This document shows positions 5,522-13,380 of a stretch of 16,621 nucleotides of DNA, in pieces. This stretch comes from an uncultured Collinsella sp. (GTDB taxonomy: Bacteria; Actinomycetota; Coriobacteriia; Coriobacteriales; Coriobacteriaceae): positions 1 to 16,621 of the forward strand of contig CAADSV010000077.1 of the NCBI GenBank assembly GCA_900751665.1. The letters run 5' to 3'. The notes beneath the pieces are model-generated. The model was not told the DNA's origin. It made no database searches and worked only from the letters and a program-made list of their open reading frames with translations. The position numbers were made by a program, and so were the translations under genes. Position 1 is the stretch's first letter; each line of letters starts with the position of its first letter.

Positions 5522-6877
5522 TCAATTCCAAGACTGTTGATGCTCTTCGTAGGTCTTCGAGAAATACTCCTCGTCCTGCGTAATGTAGAAATACAGGTCG
5601 TCGGAGTCGGTCGGCTCAAGGGTGGCCTTGAGCGCCTCGAGCGACGGAGAGCAAATGGGCGTGGGCGGCAGGCCCTCGTGCTTATAGGTGTTATAGGGGC
5701 TATCACTCTGCAGGTCGTCGGCGGTAACCTCGCCGCCGGTGACATACATCATGGTCGCATCGCTATTGAGGTAACGCAGGCCATCGAGCTTGCCCGCCAG
5801 ACGGTTGTAGAAGACCGAGGCCACATGCGCGCGCTGATCAGCGTTGAGGCCCTCGCGCTCGACGATCGAGGCAAGGTTAACGATGTCGTAATCGGACATC
5901 TCCACGCCATAGCGCTCCTTGATCTTGGCCTCGCAGCTGGCAAAGTCAAGCGACTTATACTCGGCGTTGAACTGGTGAAGCATGGCGCGAATCACATCAT
6001 CGGCGCTTGGGTCCTTACCCAGCGAATACGTCTTGGGGAATAGGAAGCCCTCGAGCGAATCGTTCGCGGCGTCTTTAAGGAAAGCGTAATCATTCACATA
6101 ATTGCTCGCCTTGGCCTGGTTAAGGAAGTCCTCCTTAGAAATGCTGTCATACGCCTTGGCCACGCGGTCGGCGACCTGGTCAACCGTCAGGCCCTCTGGG
6201 ATAGTCAGCGCATCGGAGCCCGCATTGGGGCCTTCCGTGAGCTGTTGAACGACCTTGGTCGCGTCCATGAACGTGGTGAACGAGTAGGTACCAGGCTTAA
6301 GCGACATGTCGGCGTTGAGCTTTTTGACCGCTGCGTAATAATCCTTGGGATCTTCGACGATATGGTTCTCAGAGAGAATCGAAGCGATGCTGTCACCCGA
6401 GGCACCATCGGGAATCGTGATAGTAACCTGCTGGCCTGCAACGACTTTCGCATCCTCACCGCCAAAGAAGCCCTTGACGGCCGGCACGACAAAGAAAACG
6501 ATCGCGACAAGCGCAAGCACGGCGACGACGCCACCGATAATCATAGGCACCGGGGAGCTTTTCTTTTGGGCACCACGGCGGGCGTGCGTGTTATAGCTCG
6601 AGCGCGTGGCCGGAGCAACGCCGTGCGAGCCATGAGCATGATGTGCGTGGGCGCGTGATTGCGGGGCCTGTCCCTGCGTGCGCCGGGCAGGAGCCTGTTG
6701 CTTAAAACGAGCGCCGCCAGCGGGCTGCGCGGGACGAGCGGCGGGCTGTTGAGCAGCACGCTGAGTAGGCTGAGCCGAACGCTGCGTCGGCTGCGCAGGG
6801 CGCTGACCAGGCTGAGCAGGGCGCGGCGCGGGCTGCCGTGTACGATTCTGCTGGCGCGGATCGGAAGCGCTAGACAT
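5522..6877 (-). CDS. mltG: Endolytic transglycosylase MltG (YceG-like)
   Basis: MltG cleaves nascent peptidoglycan glycan strands at the outer face of the membrane and so sets strand length. The 451-residue protein has a cytoplasmic low-complexity region (1-107, rich in Gln, Pro, Ala, Arg and His), one transmembrane helix (about 111-135), a LysM-like part (about 145-215) and the YceG catalytic domain (about 220-450). The catalytic glutamate is E340 in ASIVEREG; YNTYKHEGLPPTPICSPS (395-412) is the typical late motif. The N-terminal region is much longer than in E. coli and contains tandem heptads. The ATG lies inside the end of ruvX (8-base overlap) with GAGGAGG 6 bases upstream. It is in one operon with alaS and ruvX. 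Confidence 0.93.
   Translation of the reverse strand: MSSASDPRQQNRTRQPAPRPAQPGQRPAQPTQRSAQPTQRAAQQPAARPAQPAGGARFKQQAPARRTQGQAPQSRAHAHHAHGSHGVAPATRSSYNTHARRGAQKKSSPVPMIIGGVVAVLALVAIVFFVVPAVKGFFGGEDAKVVAGQQVTITIPDGASGDSIASILSENHIVEDPKDYYAAVKKLNADMSLKPGTYSFTTFMDATKVVQQLTEGPNAGSDALTIPEGLTVDQVADRVAKAYDSISKEDFLNQAKASNYVNDYAFLKDAANDSLEGFLFPKTYSLGKDPSADDVIRAMLHQFNAEYKSLDFASCEAKIKERYGVEMSDYDIVNLASIVEREGLNADQRAHVASVFYNRLAGKLDGLRYLNSDATMMYVTGGEVTADDLQSDSPYNTYKHEGLPPTPICSPSLEALKATLEPTDSDDLYFYITQDEEYFSKTYEEHQQSWN
6755..6817 (-). repeat. Three tandem 21-base repeats coding heptads in mltG
   Basis: Residues 21-41 of MltG read AQPGQRP, AQPTQRS, AQPTQRA, that is three 7-residue (21-base) units. Degenerate copies (AQQPAARP, AQPAGG) follow. 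The copy number of such arrays often varies between strains. Confidence 0.8.
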
Positions 6878-7298
6878 GCTGAACCTCCTCGTTTTTACGA
6901 TCGAGCCATGTCTGCAAGAACAGGCTGGCGGCGATCATGTCAATCTTGCCCCTCATCTGCTTTTCGTTGAGCCCCTGCTCTCGAAGGATTCGCTTGGCCT
7001 CCTGCGAGGACAGACGCTCGTCCTCAAACTCCAGCGGAAGTTCGAGCTCGTCGGCAATCTTTTGGGCCACGGCGGCGACGCGCTCGGCCTGGGGCCCGGG
7101 CTCACCGGCCATGGTCAAGGGACGTCCGCTTACCAGGATATCGGGCTCATAGTCCTCAACCAGGTAGCGAAACGTCTTTGCCATGCCAGTGACCTCGGCA
7201 GCAGGAAGCACCTTGACAGGCATCGCCATCTTGCCATCACGACTCGAGACGGCAATGCCAATCCTGGTCTCCCCTATGTCCAGTGCGAGCGCGACCAC
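6870..7298 (-). CDS. ruvX: Holliday junction resolvase-like RuvX (YqgF)
   Basis: The 142-residue protein has an RNase H-like fold. It opens with the nucleotide-binding LALDIGETRIGIAVS segment carrying the first catalytic Asp (D7), has the VSGRPLTMAGEPGPQAE segment, then FEDERLSSQEA with further acidic residues, and KIDMIAASLFLQTWLD with the last Asp. YqgF proteins are implicated in pre-16S rRNA processing and Holliday-junction resolution. The start is GTG at 7298-7296, 17 bases after the alaS stop; the ribosome-binding site is weak. Its 3' end contains the mltG start and ribosome-binding site. The order alaS-ruvX-mltG is common in Gram-positive bacteria and supports the call. Confidence 0.92.
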   Translation of the reverse strand: MVALALDIGETRIGIAVSSRDGKMAMPVKVLPAAEVTGMAKTFRYLVEDYEPDILVSGRPLTMAGEPGPQAERVAAVAQKIADELELPLEFEDERLSSQEAKRILREQGLNEKQMRGKIDMIAASLFLQTWLDRKNEEVQHV

Positions 7299-7315
7299 AG
7301 CGACTACTTAGGTTC

Positions 7316-9973
7316 TTAGGCGCCGAGCGCGGTCTTGGCGGCCGCGAGGGCATCGGCGATACCGGCGGCGTTCTTGCCACCGGCCTGGGCCATGTTGGGA
7401 CGACCGCCACCGCGACCGTCGACCAGGCCCGCAATCTGCTTGATCACGTTACCGGCGTGGAAACCGGCCTTCACGGCGTCATCGGAGCCGGCAGCGAGCA
7501 GGGCCGGGGTGCCCTTCTCGGTCACGCTGGCAACAACGCAGGCGACAGGGCCGGCGACCTTCTGGTGCACGGTGTCCCAAACGTTGCGCAGGTCGGCAGC
7601 CTCAAGGCCCTGGAGCTCAGCGACGACGAGCTTGTAGCCGTTCAGCTCGACAGCGCCGTCGATGGCACTGGAGATAGCATCGGAGGAGCCACCGGTCAGC
7701 GCCTTCTTGAGCTTGTTAGACGTCTCGCGCAGCTCGGCCTGCAGGCTCTCCACACGGGCGGGAACCTCGTCGGCGCGGCACTTGAGCGCAGCGGCGGCGG
7801 CGTCAACGAGCGCCAGGCGGTCGGCCATGTAATCGAGAGCGCCCTTGGAGGTCACAGCCTCGATGCGGCGGACATTCGAGCCCGTGGAGGACTCGGAAAT
7901 GATCTTGAACAGGCCGATCTCGGCGGTGTTGGCGGCATGCGTACCACCGCAGAGCTCGCGGGAGAACGGCTGGTCCTCGGCGCCCACGGAGACGACGCGG
8001 ACGACATCGCCGTACTTCTCGCCAAAGAGGGCGACAGCGCCGGCGGCCTTGGCCTCGTCGATGCCCATGACGCGGGTCACGACCGGCTTGGAAGCGAAGA
8101 TCTGCTGGTTGACCAGATCCTCAACAGCCTTGAGCTGCTCGGAGGACAGGGCCTCGAAGTGCGTGAAGTCAAAGCGCAGGTGCTCGGGCGTCACCAGCGA
8201 GCCGGCCTGGGAGACATGCTCGCCCAGGACCTGCTTAAGCGCAGCGTCGAGCAGGTGGGTAGCGGTGTGGTTGCGGCGCAGGAAACCACGGCGCTCGGCG
8301 TCGAGCGCGGCGGTCACGGTAGCACCGACGGTCAGCGTGCCCTCGGCAACGTGTGCGACATGGGCATACAGGCCGTTGTGGTTCTTGGTATCGGCAACGG
8401 TCAGAACAACGCCCTCGGCGGAAAGCTCGCCGGCGTCACCCTGCTGGCCGCCCATCTCGGCGTAGAACGGGGTGCGGTCGAGCACGACCTCGACGTCCTC
8501 GCCGGCGGCAGCGGACTCGACGGACTCGCCGTTGCGAACGATGGCGACAACCTTGGCACCCTCGATCGCATCGTTGTCATAGCCGTCGAACTCGGTCGCG
8601 ACGACCTTGTCGGAAAGCTCGACCCACACGTCGTTGAAGCTGCCCCAGGCATCGCCCTTGGCGTTGGCACGAGCGCGGGCCTTCTGGTCCTCCATGCAGG
8701 CGGTGAAGCCGTCCATGTCGACGTCGTGGCCAGCAGCGCCGGCGATCTCGACAGTCAGGTCAATGGGGAAACCAAAGGTGTCGTGCAGCTTAAAGGCAAC
8801 GTCGCCCGGAAGGACGGCGCCGTCGGCGAGCGCGGCCAGGGCCTCGTCCAGGTAAACACGGCCGTTGTCGAGCGTCGTGGAGAAGCGCTCCTCCTCGGAG
8901 GCGACAATACCCTTAACGAGCGCGACGTTCTTGAGCAGCTCGGGATAGGCCTCGCCCATCTGAGCGTTAACCTCGTCGATGAACTTGGTCAGGAAAGCGC
9001 CCTCGATGCCCAGCAGGCGACCGTGGAACACGGCACGACGGAGCAGGCGGCGAAGGACGTACTCGCGACCCTCGTTACCGGGCAGGATGCCGTCAGAGAT
9101 CATGAAGTCGACGGCACGGGAGTGGTCGGCGATGATGCGAAGAGAACGGCTGGCGCCGGAGTAATCGTCGGCGTCATAGGTCTTGCCGCTGATCTCCTCG
9201 CCCAGCTTGATGAGGTGCTGCATCAGATCGCCGTCGTAGTTAGCAGTCTTGTGCTGCATGATAGCGGCCATGCGCTCCAGGCCCATGCCCGTATCGAGGT
9301 TGCGGTGCGGCAGCTCCGGCATGGAGCCGTCCTCCTGACGGTCGTACTGGGTAAAGACGAGGTTCCAGAACTCCAGGAAGCGGTCGCAGTCGCAGCCGGG
9401 CTTGCAGTCGGGGCTGCCGCAGCCGACCTCCTCGCCCATGTCAAAGTAGATCTCGGAGCACGGACCGCAGGGGCCGGTGGGGCCAGCGGCCCAGAAGTTG
9501 TCGTCCTCGCCCAGGCGGGAGATGTGGTCCTCGGCAACGCCCAGAGAACGCCACACGTCGTGGGTCTCGTCGTCCTCGGTAAAGACGGTAAAGTACAGGC
9601 GGTCGAGCGGCAGCTTGAACTCCTTGGTGATGAGCTCAAAGGCCCAGGCGCAAGCCTGCTCCTTGGAGACGCCGCCAAAAGAGAAGTCGCCGAGCATCTC
9701 GAAGAAGGACAGGTGACGGCCGTCCTCGCCGATGCAATCGATATCGTTGGTGCGGACGCACTTCTGGCAGGAAATCGCGCCGATCTCCTTCATGGTCTTC
9801 TTGCCCTGGTAGTACTCCTTAAACTGGTTCATGCCGGCGTTGGCAAGCAGCAGCGAAGGATCGTCGGGGACGAGGGACGAAGAAGGATAGAGCTTAAGAC
9901 CGCGCTCCTCAAAGAAGTTGAGGAACTTGGAGCGGATCTCGGCCGTAGTCATAGACGGGTAGTCAGCACTCAT
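7316..9973 (-). CDS. alaS: Alanine-tRNA ligase
   Basis: AlaS charges tRNA-Ala and hydrolyses mischarged Ser- and Gly-tRNA-Ala. The 885-residue length is typical. The catalytic domain shows ANAGMNQFK (45-52), GPTGPCGPCSEIYFD (164-178) and NLDTGMGLERM (225-235). The editing domain has HTATH (H569, H573) and CGGTH (C675, H679), the four metal ligands. The C-Ala domain ends with GRGGGRPNMAQAGG (853-866). A Cys-rich CGSPDCKPGCDC insertion is at 185-196. I chose the ATG at 9973 because GAGGAG lies 9 bases upstream; an in-frame start 21 bases further in (9952) is possible, and the longer reading frame would pass through the promoter. It heads the operon alaS-ruvX-mltG-HAD-aroK-aroB-like. Confidence 0.97.
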   Translation of the reverse strand: MSADYPSMTTAEIRSKFLNFFEERGLKLYPSSSLVPDDPSLLLANAGMNQFKEYYQGKKTMKEIGAISCQKCVRTNDIDCIGEDGRHLSFFEMLGDFSFGGVSKEQACAWAFELITKEFKLPLDRLYFTVFTEDDETHDVWRSLGVAEDHISRLGEDDNFWAAGPTGPCGPCSEIYFDMGEEVGCGSPDCKPGCDCDRFLEFWNLVFTQYDRQEDGSMPELPHRNLDTGMGLERMAAIMQHKTANYDGDLMQHLIKLGEEISGKTYDADDYSGASRSLRIIADHSRAVDFMISDGILPGNEGREYVLRRLLRRAVFHGRLLGIEGAFLTKFIDEVNAQMGEAYPELLKNVALVKGIVASEEERFSTTLDNGRVYLDEALAALADGAVLPGDVAFKLHDTFGFPIDLTVEIAGAAGHDVDMDGFTACMEDQKARARANAKGDAWGSFNDVWVELSDKVVATEFDGYDNDAIEGAKVVAIVRNGESVESAAAGEDVEVVLDRTPFYAEMGGQQGDAGELSAEGVVLTVADTKNHNGLYAHVAHVAEGTLTVGATVTAALDAERRGFLRRNHTATHLLDAALKQVLGEHVSQAGSLVTPEHLRFDFTHFEALSSEQLKAVEDLVNQQIFASKPVVTRVMGIDEAKAAGAVALFGEKYGDVVRVVSVGAEDQPFSRELCGGTHAANTAEIGLFKIISESSTGSNVRRIEAVTSKGALDYMADRLALVDAAAAALKCRADEVPARVESLQAELRETSNKLKKALTGGSSDAISSAIDGAVELNGYKLVVAELQGLEAADLRNVWDTVHQKVAGPVACVVASVTEKGTPALLAAGSDDAVKAGFHAGNVIKQIAGLVDGRGGGRPNMAQAGGKNAAGIADALAAAKTALGA

Positions 9974-10019
9974 AGAGGGAATCTCCTCGGTTTCACATCG
10001 AAACAGTTCAAACGTAACG

Positions 10020-10047
10020 ATATTACCATCCCGCCGCGTAAGTGCAA
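10020..10047 (-). promoter_or_regulatory. Probable alaS operon promoter
   Basis: Minus-strand -35 TTGCAC (10047-10042) and -10 TAATAT (10025-10020) are separated by 16 bases, about 45 bases before the alaS start. The -35 overlaps the T-tract of the preceding terminator. Confidence 0.65.
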
Positions 10048-10075
10048 AAAAGAGGGCCGGCACAATGCCGGCCCT
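10046..10075 (-). terminator. Intrinsic terminator of the sigma-factor operon
   Basis: Perfect arms GGGCCGGCA (10054-10062) and TGCCGGCCC (10066-10074) enclose a 3-base loop, and A53/T75 extend the stem to 10 pairs. On the minus strand the hairpin is followed by TC and TTTTTT (plus-strand A at 10046-10051). It lies about 50 bases after the AI-2E family gene. Confidence 0.92.
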
Positions 10076-10125
10076 TCAGCGAAATTGCATGTTAGCGGGT
10101 ATGAATGTTAACCCGAATTACCCCA

Positions 10126-11535
10126 CTAGTTGTCATCATCGTCCATGGAGCCGTCGATGCCGGTTTTGGTGTCGTCATTCGAGTCGGCATCATCGTCCTT
10201 GGCGAAGGGGTTCTTAAAGAAACCCGTCGTGTCGGGCTGAAGACCCGAGAGCTTGATCCAGGGATTATCGAGCTCAGGCTTGGGCATAGCTTTGGCCTCG
10301 GGCGCGGTCTCGTTGCCGATGAGCTCGGACTCGTAAATGAACGTATCGTCTCCAAGCGCGTCGTAGGCGGCGACCGGGTTGCCCTCGGCATCGCGATACG
10401 GCGTGCCTTTAAACACGGCGCCATCGTATGCCACGAGCTGGCGGCCGGTCTCGTTCTCAAAGTAGTAGACGAAAATGCCCTTGAGGGCCGCGCACAACGG
10501 GATGGCGATGACCATGCCAATGGGACCCATGAGTGCCGAACCAATAACGAGGGCCGTCAGGCTCATGATGGGATGCACCTGTACCGAGCTCTGCATGACC
10601 TTAGGCGAAATGACATTATCGGTGACGTTTTGGGCCACCATGGTCACGATCAAGGTCCACAACGCCAGCATGGGGCTGAACATAAAGCCGAGCACCGTGG
10701 CGATGGCCGCGCTCACCCAGGGACCGACAACTGGGACCAAGTGCATGATACCGGTAAAGATGGCCATGAGTGCCGCATACGGATGCCCGATGATCGTAAA
10801 GCCGATAAAGGCGAGGATGCCACCGCAGATGGACGTCACGACCATGCCGCGCATATAACCGCCGACCGAGCGCGAAAGAATCGCGACCATAAAGCGGTAC
10901 GAGGTCTCCTTTTCCTGACCAATGATGGTGCAGACCTCGTGGTGCATGCGGGGATAATCGCAGGCAAGCCAGTAGGCAAGCACCAAGCCAAGGAAGATAA
11001 CAAACAGCTGCGACGCGGTATTGGTAATGAGCGGGAAGACACCGCGGCCAAGCTCGGCGGCAATCTGTGAGACATACTTGGACGCCACCGTGACGAGCGA
11101 AGAAAGGTTATCGTCCAGATACTCCTTGAGCGGCGTGTTATTGAGCGTCTTGGCATGCGAGATCATCTCATTGAGGTCGCCACCAGCAACACGAAGCTGC
11201 TCGGGCAGGCGGCTCAGGACTTCCATGAGCTGACCAAAGAGAATCGGCGACAAGATGCAAACGACACCGACAAGCACAGCAACGACCACAATAAGCGCGA
11301 TGAGCGAACCGATGCCGCGATTCACGCCATGGTGCTCGAGCCAGTTGGTGATCGGCGACATCACAAAAGCGATGATGGAACCGACAGCGAGAAACTCGAT
11401 GACCGGCGCCAGGATACCCATAAGGTTAAAGATGACGGCGGCGATGACAATGCAGCCGACGACGCCCCAAATGCGCAGCGTCAGAATACGGGTATCGCGA
11501 AGCGTGCGGTCGGTTTGTTGAGGGTGCTCACTCAT
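10126..11535 (-). CDS. AI-2E family transporter (TqsA/PerM/YtvI type)
   Basis: The 469-residue membrane protein has about seven to eight hydrophobic segments (around 22-58, 75-100, 165-192, 232-250, 254-285, 288-302, 322-358). A soluble loop lies at about 103-163. The signatures HLVPVVGPWVSAAIA (265-279) and the HPIMSLTALVIGSALMGPIG region (321-340) are typical of the family. Members include the E. coli autoinducer-2 exporter TqsA and sodium/proton antiporters, so the substrate is not predictable. Residues 360-469 form a hydrophilic, mostly acidic tail ending in Asp-rich sequence, longer than usual. The ATG overlaps the sigma-factor stop as ATGA (11535-11532), so it is translationally coupled to that gene. 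A strong terminator follows. Confidence 0.88.
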   Translation of the reverse strand: MSEHPQQTDRTLRDTRILTLRIWGVVGCIVIAAVIFNLMGILAPVIEFLAVGSIIAFVMSPITNWLEHHGVNRGIGSLIALIVVVAVLVGVVCILSPILFGQLMEVLSRLPEQLRVAGGDLNEMISHAKTLNNTPLKEYLDDNLSSLVTVASKYVSQIAAELGRGVFPLITNTASQLFVIFLGLVLAYWLACDYPRMHHEVCTIIGQEKETSYRFMVAILSRSVGGYMRGMVVTSICGGILAFIGFTIIGHPYAALMAIFTGIMHLVPVVGPWVSAAIATVLGFMFSPMLALWTLIVTMVAQNVTDNVISPKVMQSSVQVHPIMSLTALVIGSALMGPIGMVIAIPLCAALKGIFVYYFENETGRQLVAYDGAVFKGTPYRDAEGNPVAAYDALGDDTFIYESELIGNETAPEAKAMPKPELDNPWIKLSGLQPDTTGFFKNPFAKDDDADSNDDTKTGIDGSMDDDDN

Positions 11536-12323
11536 GAACGAACCATCACTCCGTCGGGGTCGATCTTGTCCTGAATCTTCTTAAGCGTGCGGCGCAGCAG
11601 GCGCGAGACCTGCACCTGCGAGATGCCCAGCTTCTTGGCAATCTCGATCTGGGTCATGCCCTTCACAAAGCGTAGCTCGATAACCTCGCGCTCGCGCGGC
11701 GAGAAATCGCGGATGGCCTCCTCAATCACCAGGCGGTCATCGGTAAAGTCGAGTTCATTGTCATCATCGGCATAGCGGTCGAGAATCGAAGGTGCATCGT
11801 CGGAATCGGACGCACCGGGAGCCTCGATGGGCACCGAGGTGTAAGCCGAGGACGATTCCATGGCTTCGAGCACCTCGTCGACGGTCACGCCCAGGTAATC
11901 GGCGATTTCCTCAACCTTGGGCGAACGCTGAAGCTCGTTGGTGAGCTTGTCGGTAGCCTGGTTGACCTTGGCAGAGAGCTCCTGCAGACGACGCGGCACG
12001 CGCACGCTCCAGCCCTTGTCGCGGAAATGACGCTTAATCTCACCCAGAATGGTAGGTGTGGCAAACGTGGTGAACTCGAGCCCGCGCTCGGGGTCAAAGC
12101 GGTCGATAGCCTTGAGCAAGCCCAGATAGCCGACCTGCAAAAGGTCATCGAGCGGCTCGCCGCGGTTCTTAAATTTGTTGGCAAGAAACCTTACCAGGTT
12201 CATATGGGACATGACGAGCTGCTCGCGGGCATCCGGATCACCGGTCTCCTTATAACGACGAAACAGCTCGCGGGTTTTCTCCTTGTCCCAAGCGGTCTTG
12301 CCACTCCGGGAACGTTCGGTCAT
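11532..12323 (-). CDS. SigB/SigF-type RNA polymerase sigma factor
   Basis: The 263-residue alternative sigma-70 protein lacks region 1. Region 2 (about 35-103) includes DDLLQVGYLGLLKAIDRFDP (59-78) and FTTFATPTILGEIKRHFRD (84-102), the core-binding and -10-recognition helices. Region 3 runs from about 108 to 185. Region 4 (about 205-252) has the helix-turn-helix TQIEIAKKLGISQVQVSRLL (224-243). The pattern matches the SigB/SigF/SigG group that directs general stress or sporulation genes. The regulon is unknown. It starts one base after the RsbW-like gene stop (TAA T ATG) with AGGCGG upstream, so sigma and anti-sigma are made together. Its stop overlaps the AI-2E family gene start. Confidence 0.93.
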   Translation of the reverse strand: MTERSRSGKTAWDKEKTRELFRRYKETGDPDAREQLVMSHMNLVRFLANKFKNRGEPLDDLLQVGYLGLLKAIDRFDPERGLEFTTFATPTILGEIKRHFRDKGWSVRVPRRLQELSAKVNQATDKLTNELQRSPKVEEIADYLGVTVDEVLEAMESSSAYTSVPIEAPGASDSDDAPSILDRYADDDNELDFTDDRLVIEEAIRDFSPREREVIELRFVKGMTQIEIAKKLGISQVQVSRLLRRTLKKIQDKIDPDGVMVRS

Positions 12324-12324
12324 A

Positions 12325-12702
12325 TTAGATATCCGCCTTGAGGTCGAGGGAAAGCGTTAGGGGCGCCGTAGTCTTTTCGTAGGAATCGCACACGCTCGCC
12401 AAAATGAGCTCGGCATATATGGCAGCCTGGTCATCCTCATCGACAGTCGCCTGATCGCCAAAGGTAAAGGTCATACCCACGTGAGATTCGTCGACATCGA
12501 ATTGAATCGAGATATCATCGGAATCAACAGCCGTGCAGCCAAAAATAAAGGCTTCCTCGGCGGCCATACGAATATCCTCGATGCGATCGACGGACATAGA
12601 GCACAGGGCGCCGACGTTGGCGGCCGTCATGCGCACCAAGCGCGCGAGACGCGGATCACCGGCAACGCTAAGCGTAATGGGGCAGGTTGCTTCGCTACTC
12701 AT
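12325..12702 (-). CDS. RsbW-like anti-sigma factor, degenerate ATPase
   Basis: The 125-residue protein has the small GHKL-type layout of RsbW anti-sigma kinases: a first strand (PITLSVAGDP), a first helix (LARLVRMTAANVGALCSM), then DRIEDIRMAAEEAFIFGC (39-56) where the N-box should be. In RsbW this helix reads E-A-C-T-N; here it is E50-A-F-I-F54, so the Mg-ATP-binding asparagine is Phe. The DxGxG motif is also absent (the region reads MTFTFGDQA, 77-85). It probably still binds the adjacent sigma factor, but kinase activity looks lost. I chose the ATG at 12702 because GAGGAG lies 7 bases upstream; the longer frame adds Arg/Pro-rich shadow sequence. It overlaps the end of the DUF948-like gene by 8 bases. 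No RsbV-like antagonist gene is nearby. The assignment rests on fold pattern and context. Confidence 0.72.
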   Translation of the reverse strand: MSSEATCPITLSVAGDPRLARLVRMTAANVGALCSMSVDRIEDIRMAAEEAFIFGCTAVDSDDISIQFDVDESHVGMTFTFGDQATVDEDDQAAIYAELILASVCDSYEKTTAPLTLSLDLKADI

Positions 12703-13285
12703 CGCAGGACTCCTCGGAGGTCTCGGCGGGCGTATAGGTGTAATACTGAGCAGGCTTGGCTGCGGCCTTCTGAGCCGCATCCGCACCATCGGCGGCCTCG
12801 TCCTCAGCCTCACCAATCAGAACGCGCTCGGTAGGCTGCTCGGCCTCTGCGGCAGCGGCGAGCTTGCGATCGGCGTCGGTTGCAGGAGCCTTCACCTTAT
12901 TGAAGAGCTTCTGCACGGCGCCAGCCGCAGAGTCGGTCACACTCGACACGGCGTTACTTGCCTCGGCCACGCTACCCGTGACCTCGGAAATGTCACGAAC
13001 CACAGCTTCGACCTCAACGAGGTTGGACGTCAGAGCGTCAACGGCAGTCTTGCTCGACTTGAGCAGCGGCTCCACCTGGGCAAGTGCCGGCGTAAGCTCG
13101 TCTACGGCGCCATCGAGCTTTGCCACCACGGGCTGTGCCTCGGCGAGTGTGTTGTTGAGGTCGCTCACCGTCTTGTCGAGCGAGTCGACGACGGTGCGGG
13201 TCTTGCGCAGCGTGAGCGCGAGCTCGATAACAGCCCACACGCCGGCAATGGCAAGTAGCAGCAGGACAATTTGAATGGGACCCAT
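12695..13285 (-). CDS. DUF948-like membrane-anchored coiled-coil protein
   Basis: The 196-residue protein begins with one hydrophobic helix (about 4-25). A long heptad-like helical part (about 28-135) rich in Val, Leu, Ala, Asp and Ser follows (for example VVDSLDKTVSDLNNTLAEA). A low-complexity Ala/Glu tail of about 60 residues ends the protein. This resembles DUF948/YtxG-type proteins, and Bacillus YtxG is a SigB-controlled general stress protein of unknown biochemical role. The hydrophobic helix suggests membrane anchoring; topology is uncertain. GGGAGG lies 5 bases before the ATG. It is the first gene of the operon that continues with anti-sigma, sigma and AI-2E family genes, and its 3' end overlaps the anti-sigma start by 8 bases. 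Confidence 0.75.
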   Translation of the reverse strand: MGPIQIVLLLLAIAGVWAVIELALTLRKTRTVVDSLDKTVSDLNNTLAEAQPVVAKLDGAVDELTPALAQVEPLLKSSKTAVDALTSNLVEVEAVVRDISEVTGSVAEASNAVSSVTDSAAGAVQKLFNKVKAPATDADRKLAAAAEAEQPTERVLIGEAEDEAADGADAAQKAAAKPAQYYTYTPAETSEESCDE

Positions 13286-13327
13286 ACAAGCCTCCCAAAG
13301 GAATCGAAATACAGACGTTGTTCATGG

Positions 13328-13357
13328 TACCCCAAAGAAGGGGAAAGTTACCCAAAG
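13328..13357 (-). promoter_or_regulatory. Paired CTTTGGG(G)TA motifs upstream of the sigma-factor operon
   Basis: Two copies of CTTTGGG lie exactly 20 bases apart on the minus strand (13357-13351 and 13337-13331), each followed by TA or GTA. They contain GGGTA, the core of SigB/SigF-type -10 boxes, but no convincing GTTT -35 box is found at the right distance. They may be promoter elements or an operator. No good SigA promoter is visible in this 95-base gap. Confidence 0.3.
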
Positions 13358-13380
13358 GGAATGCGCGAAGCGCCAATGAC

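Noticed and set aside
9974..10063. Thirty-residue N-terminal extension of AlaS.
   Set aside because: It would run through the alaS promoter, and homologues begin close to the AEIRSKF segment.
7283..10111. A 942-codon open frame on the plus strand opposite alaS.
   Set aside because: It is fully antisense to a clear alanyl-tRNA synthetase gene, has low-complexity Gly/Ala/Val/Asp composition and no recognisable domain. Long antisense frames are expected from the codon bias of GC-rich genes.
12703..12816. N-terminal extension of the anti-sigma protein by 38 Arg/Pro-rich residues.
   Set aside because: The extension lies inside the DUF948-like coding region and has no ribosome-binding site; the ATG at 12702 has GAGGAG upstream.
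13363..13373. The GCGC-TTC-GCGC hairpin after rarA as a terminator.
   Set aside because: The stem is only 4 bp and no run of T follows on the minus strand.
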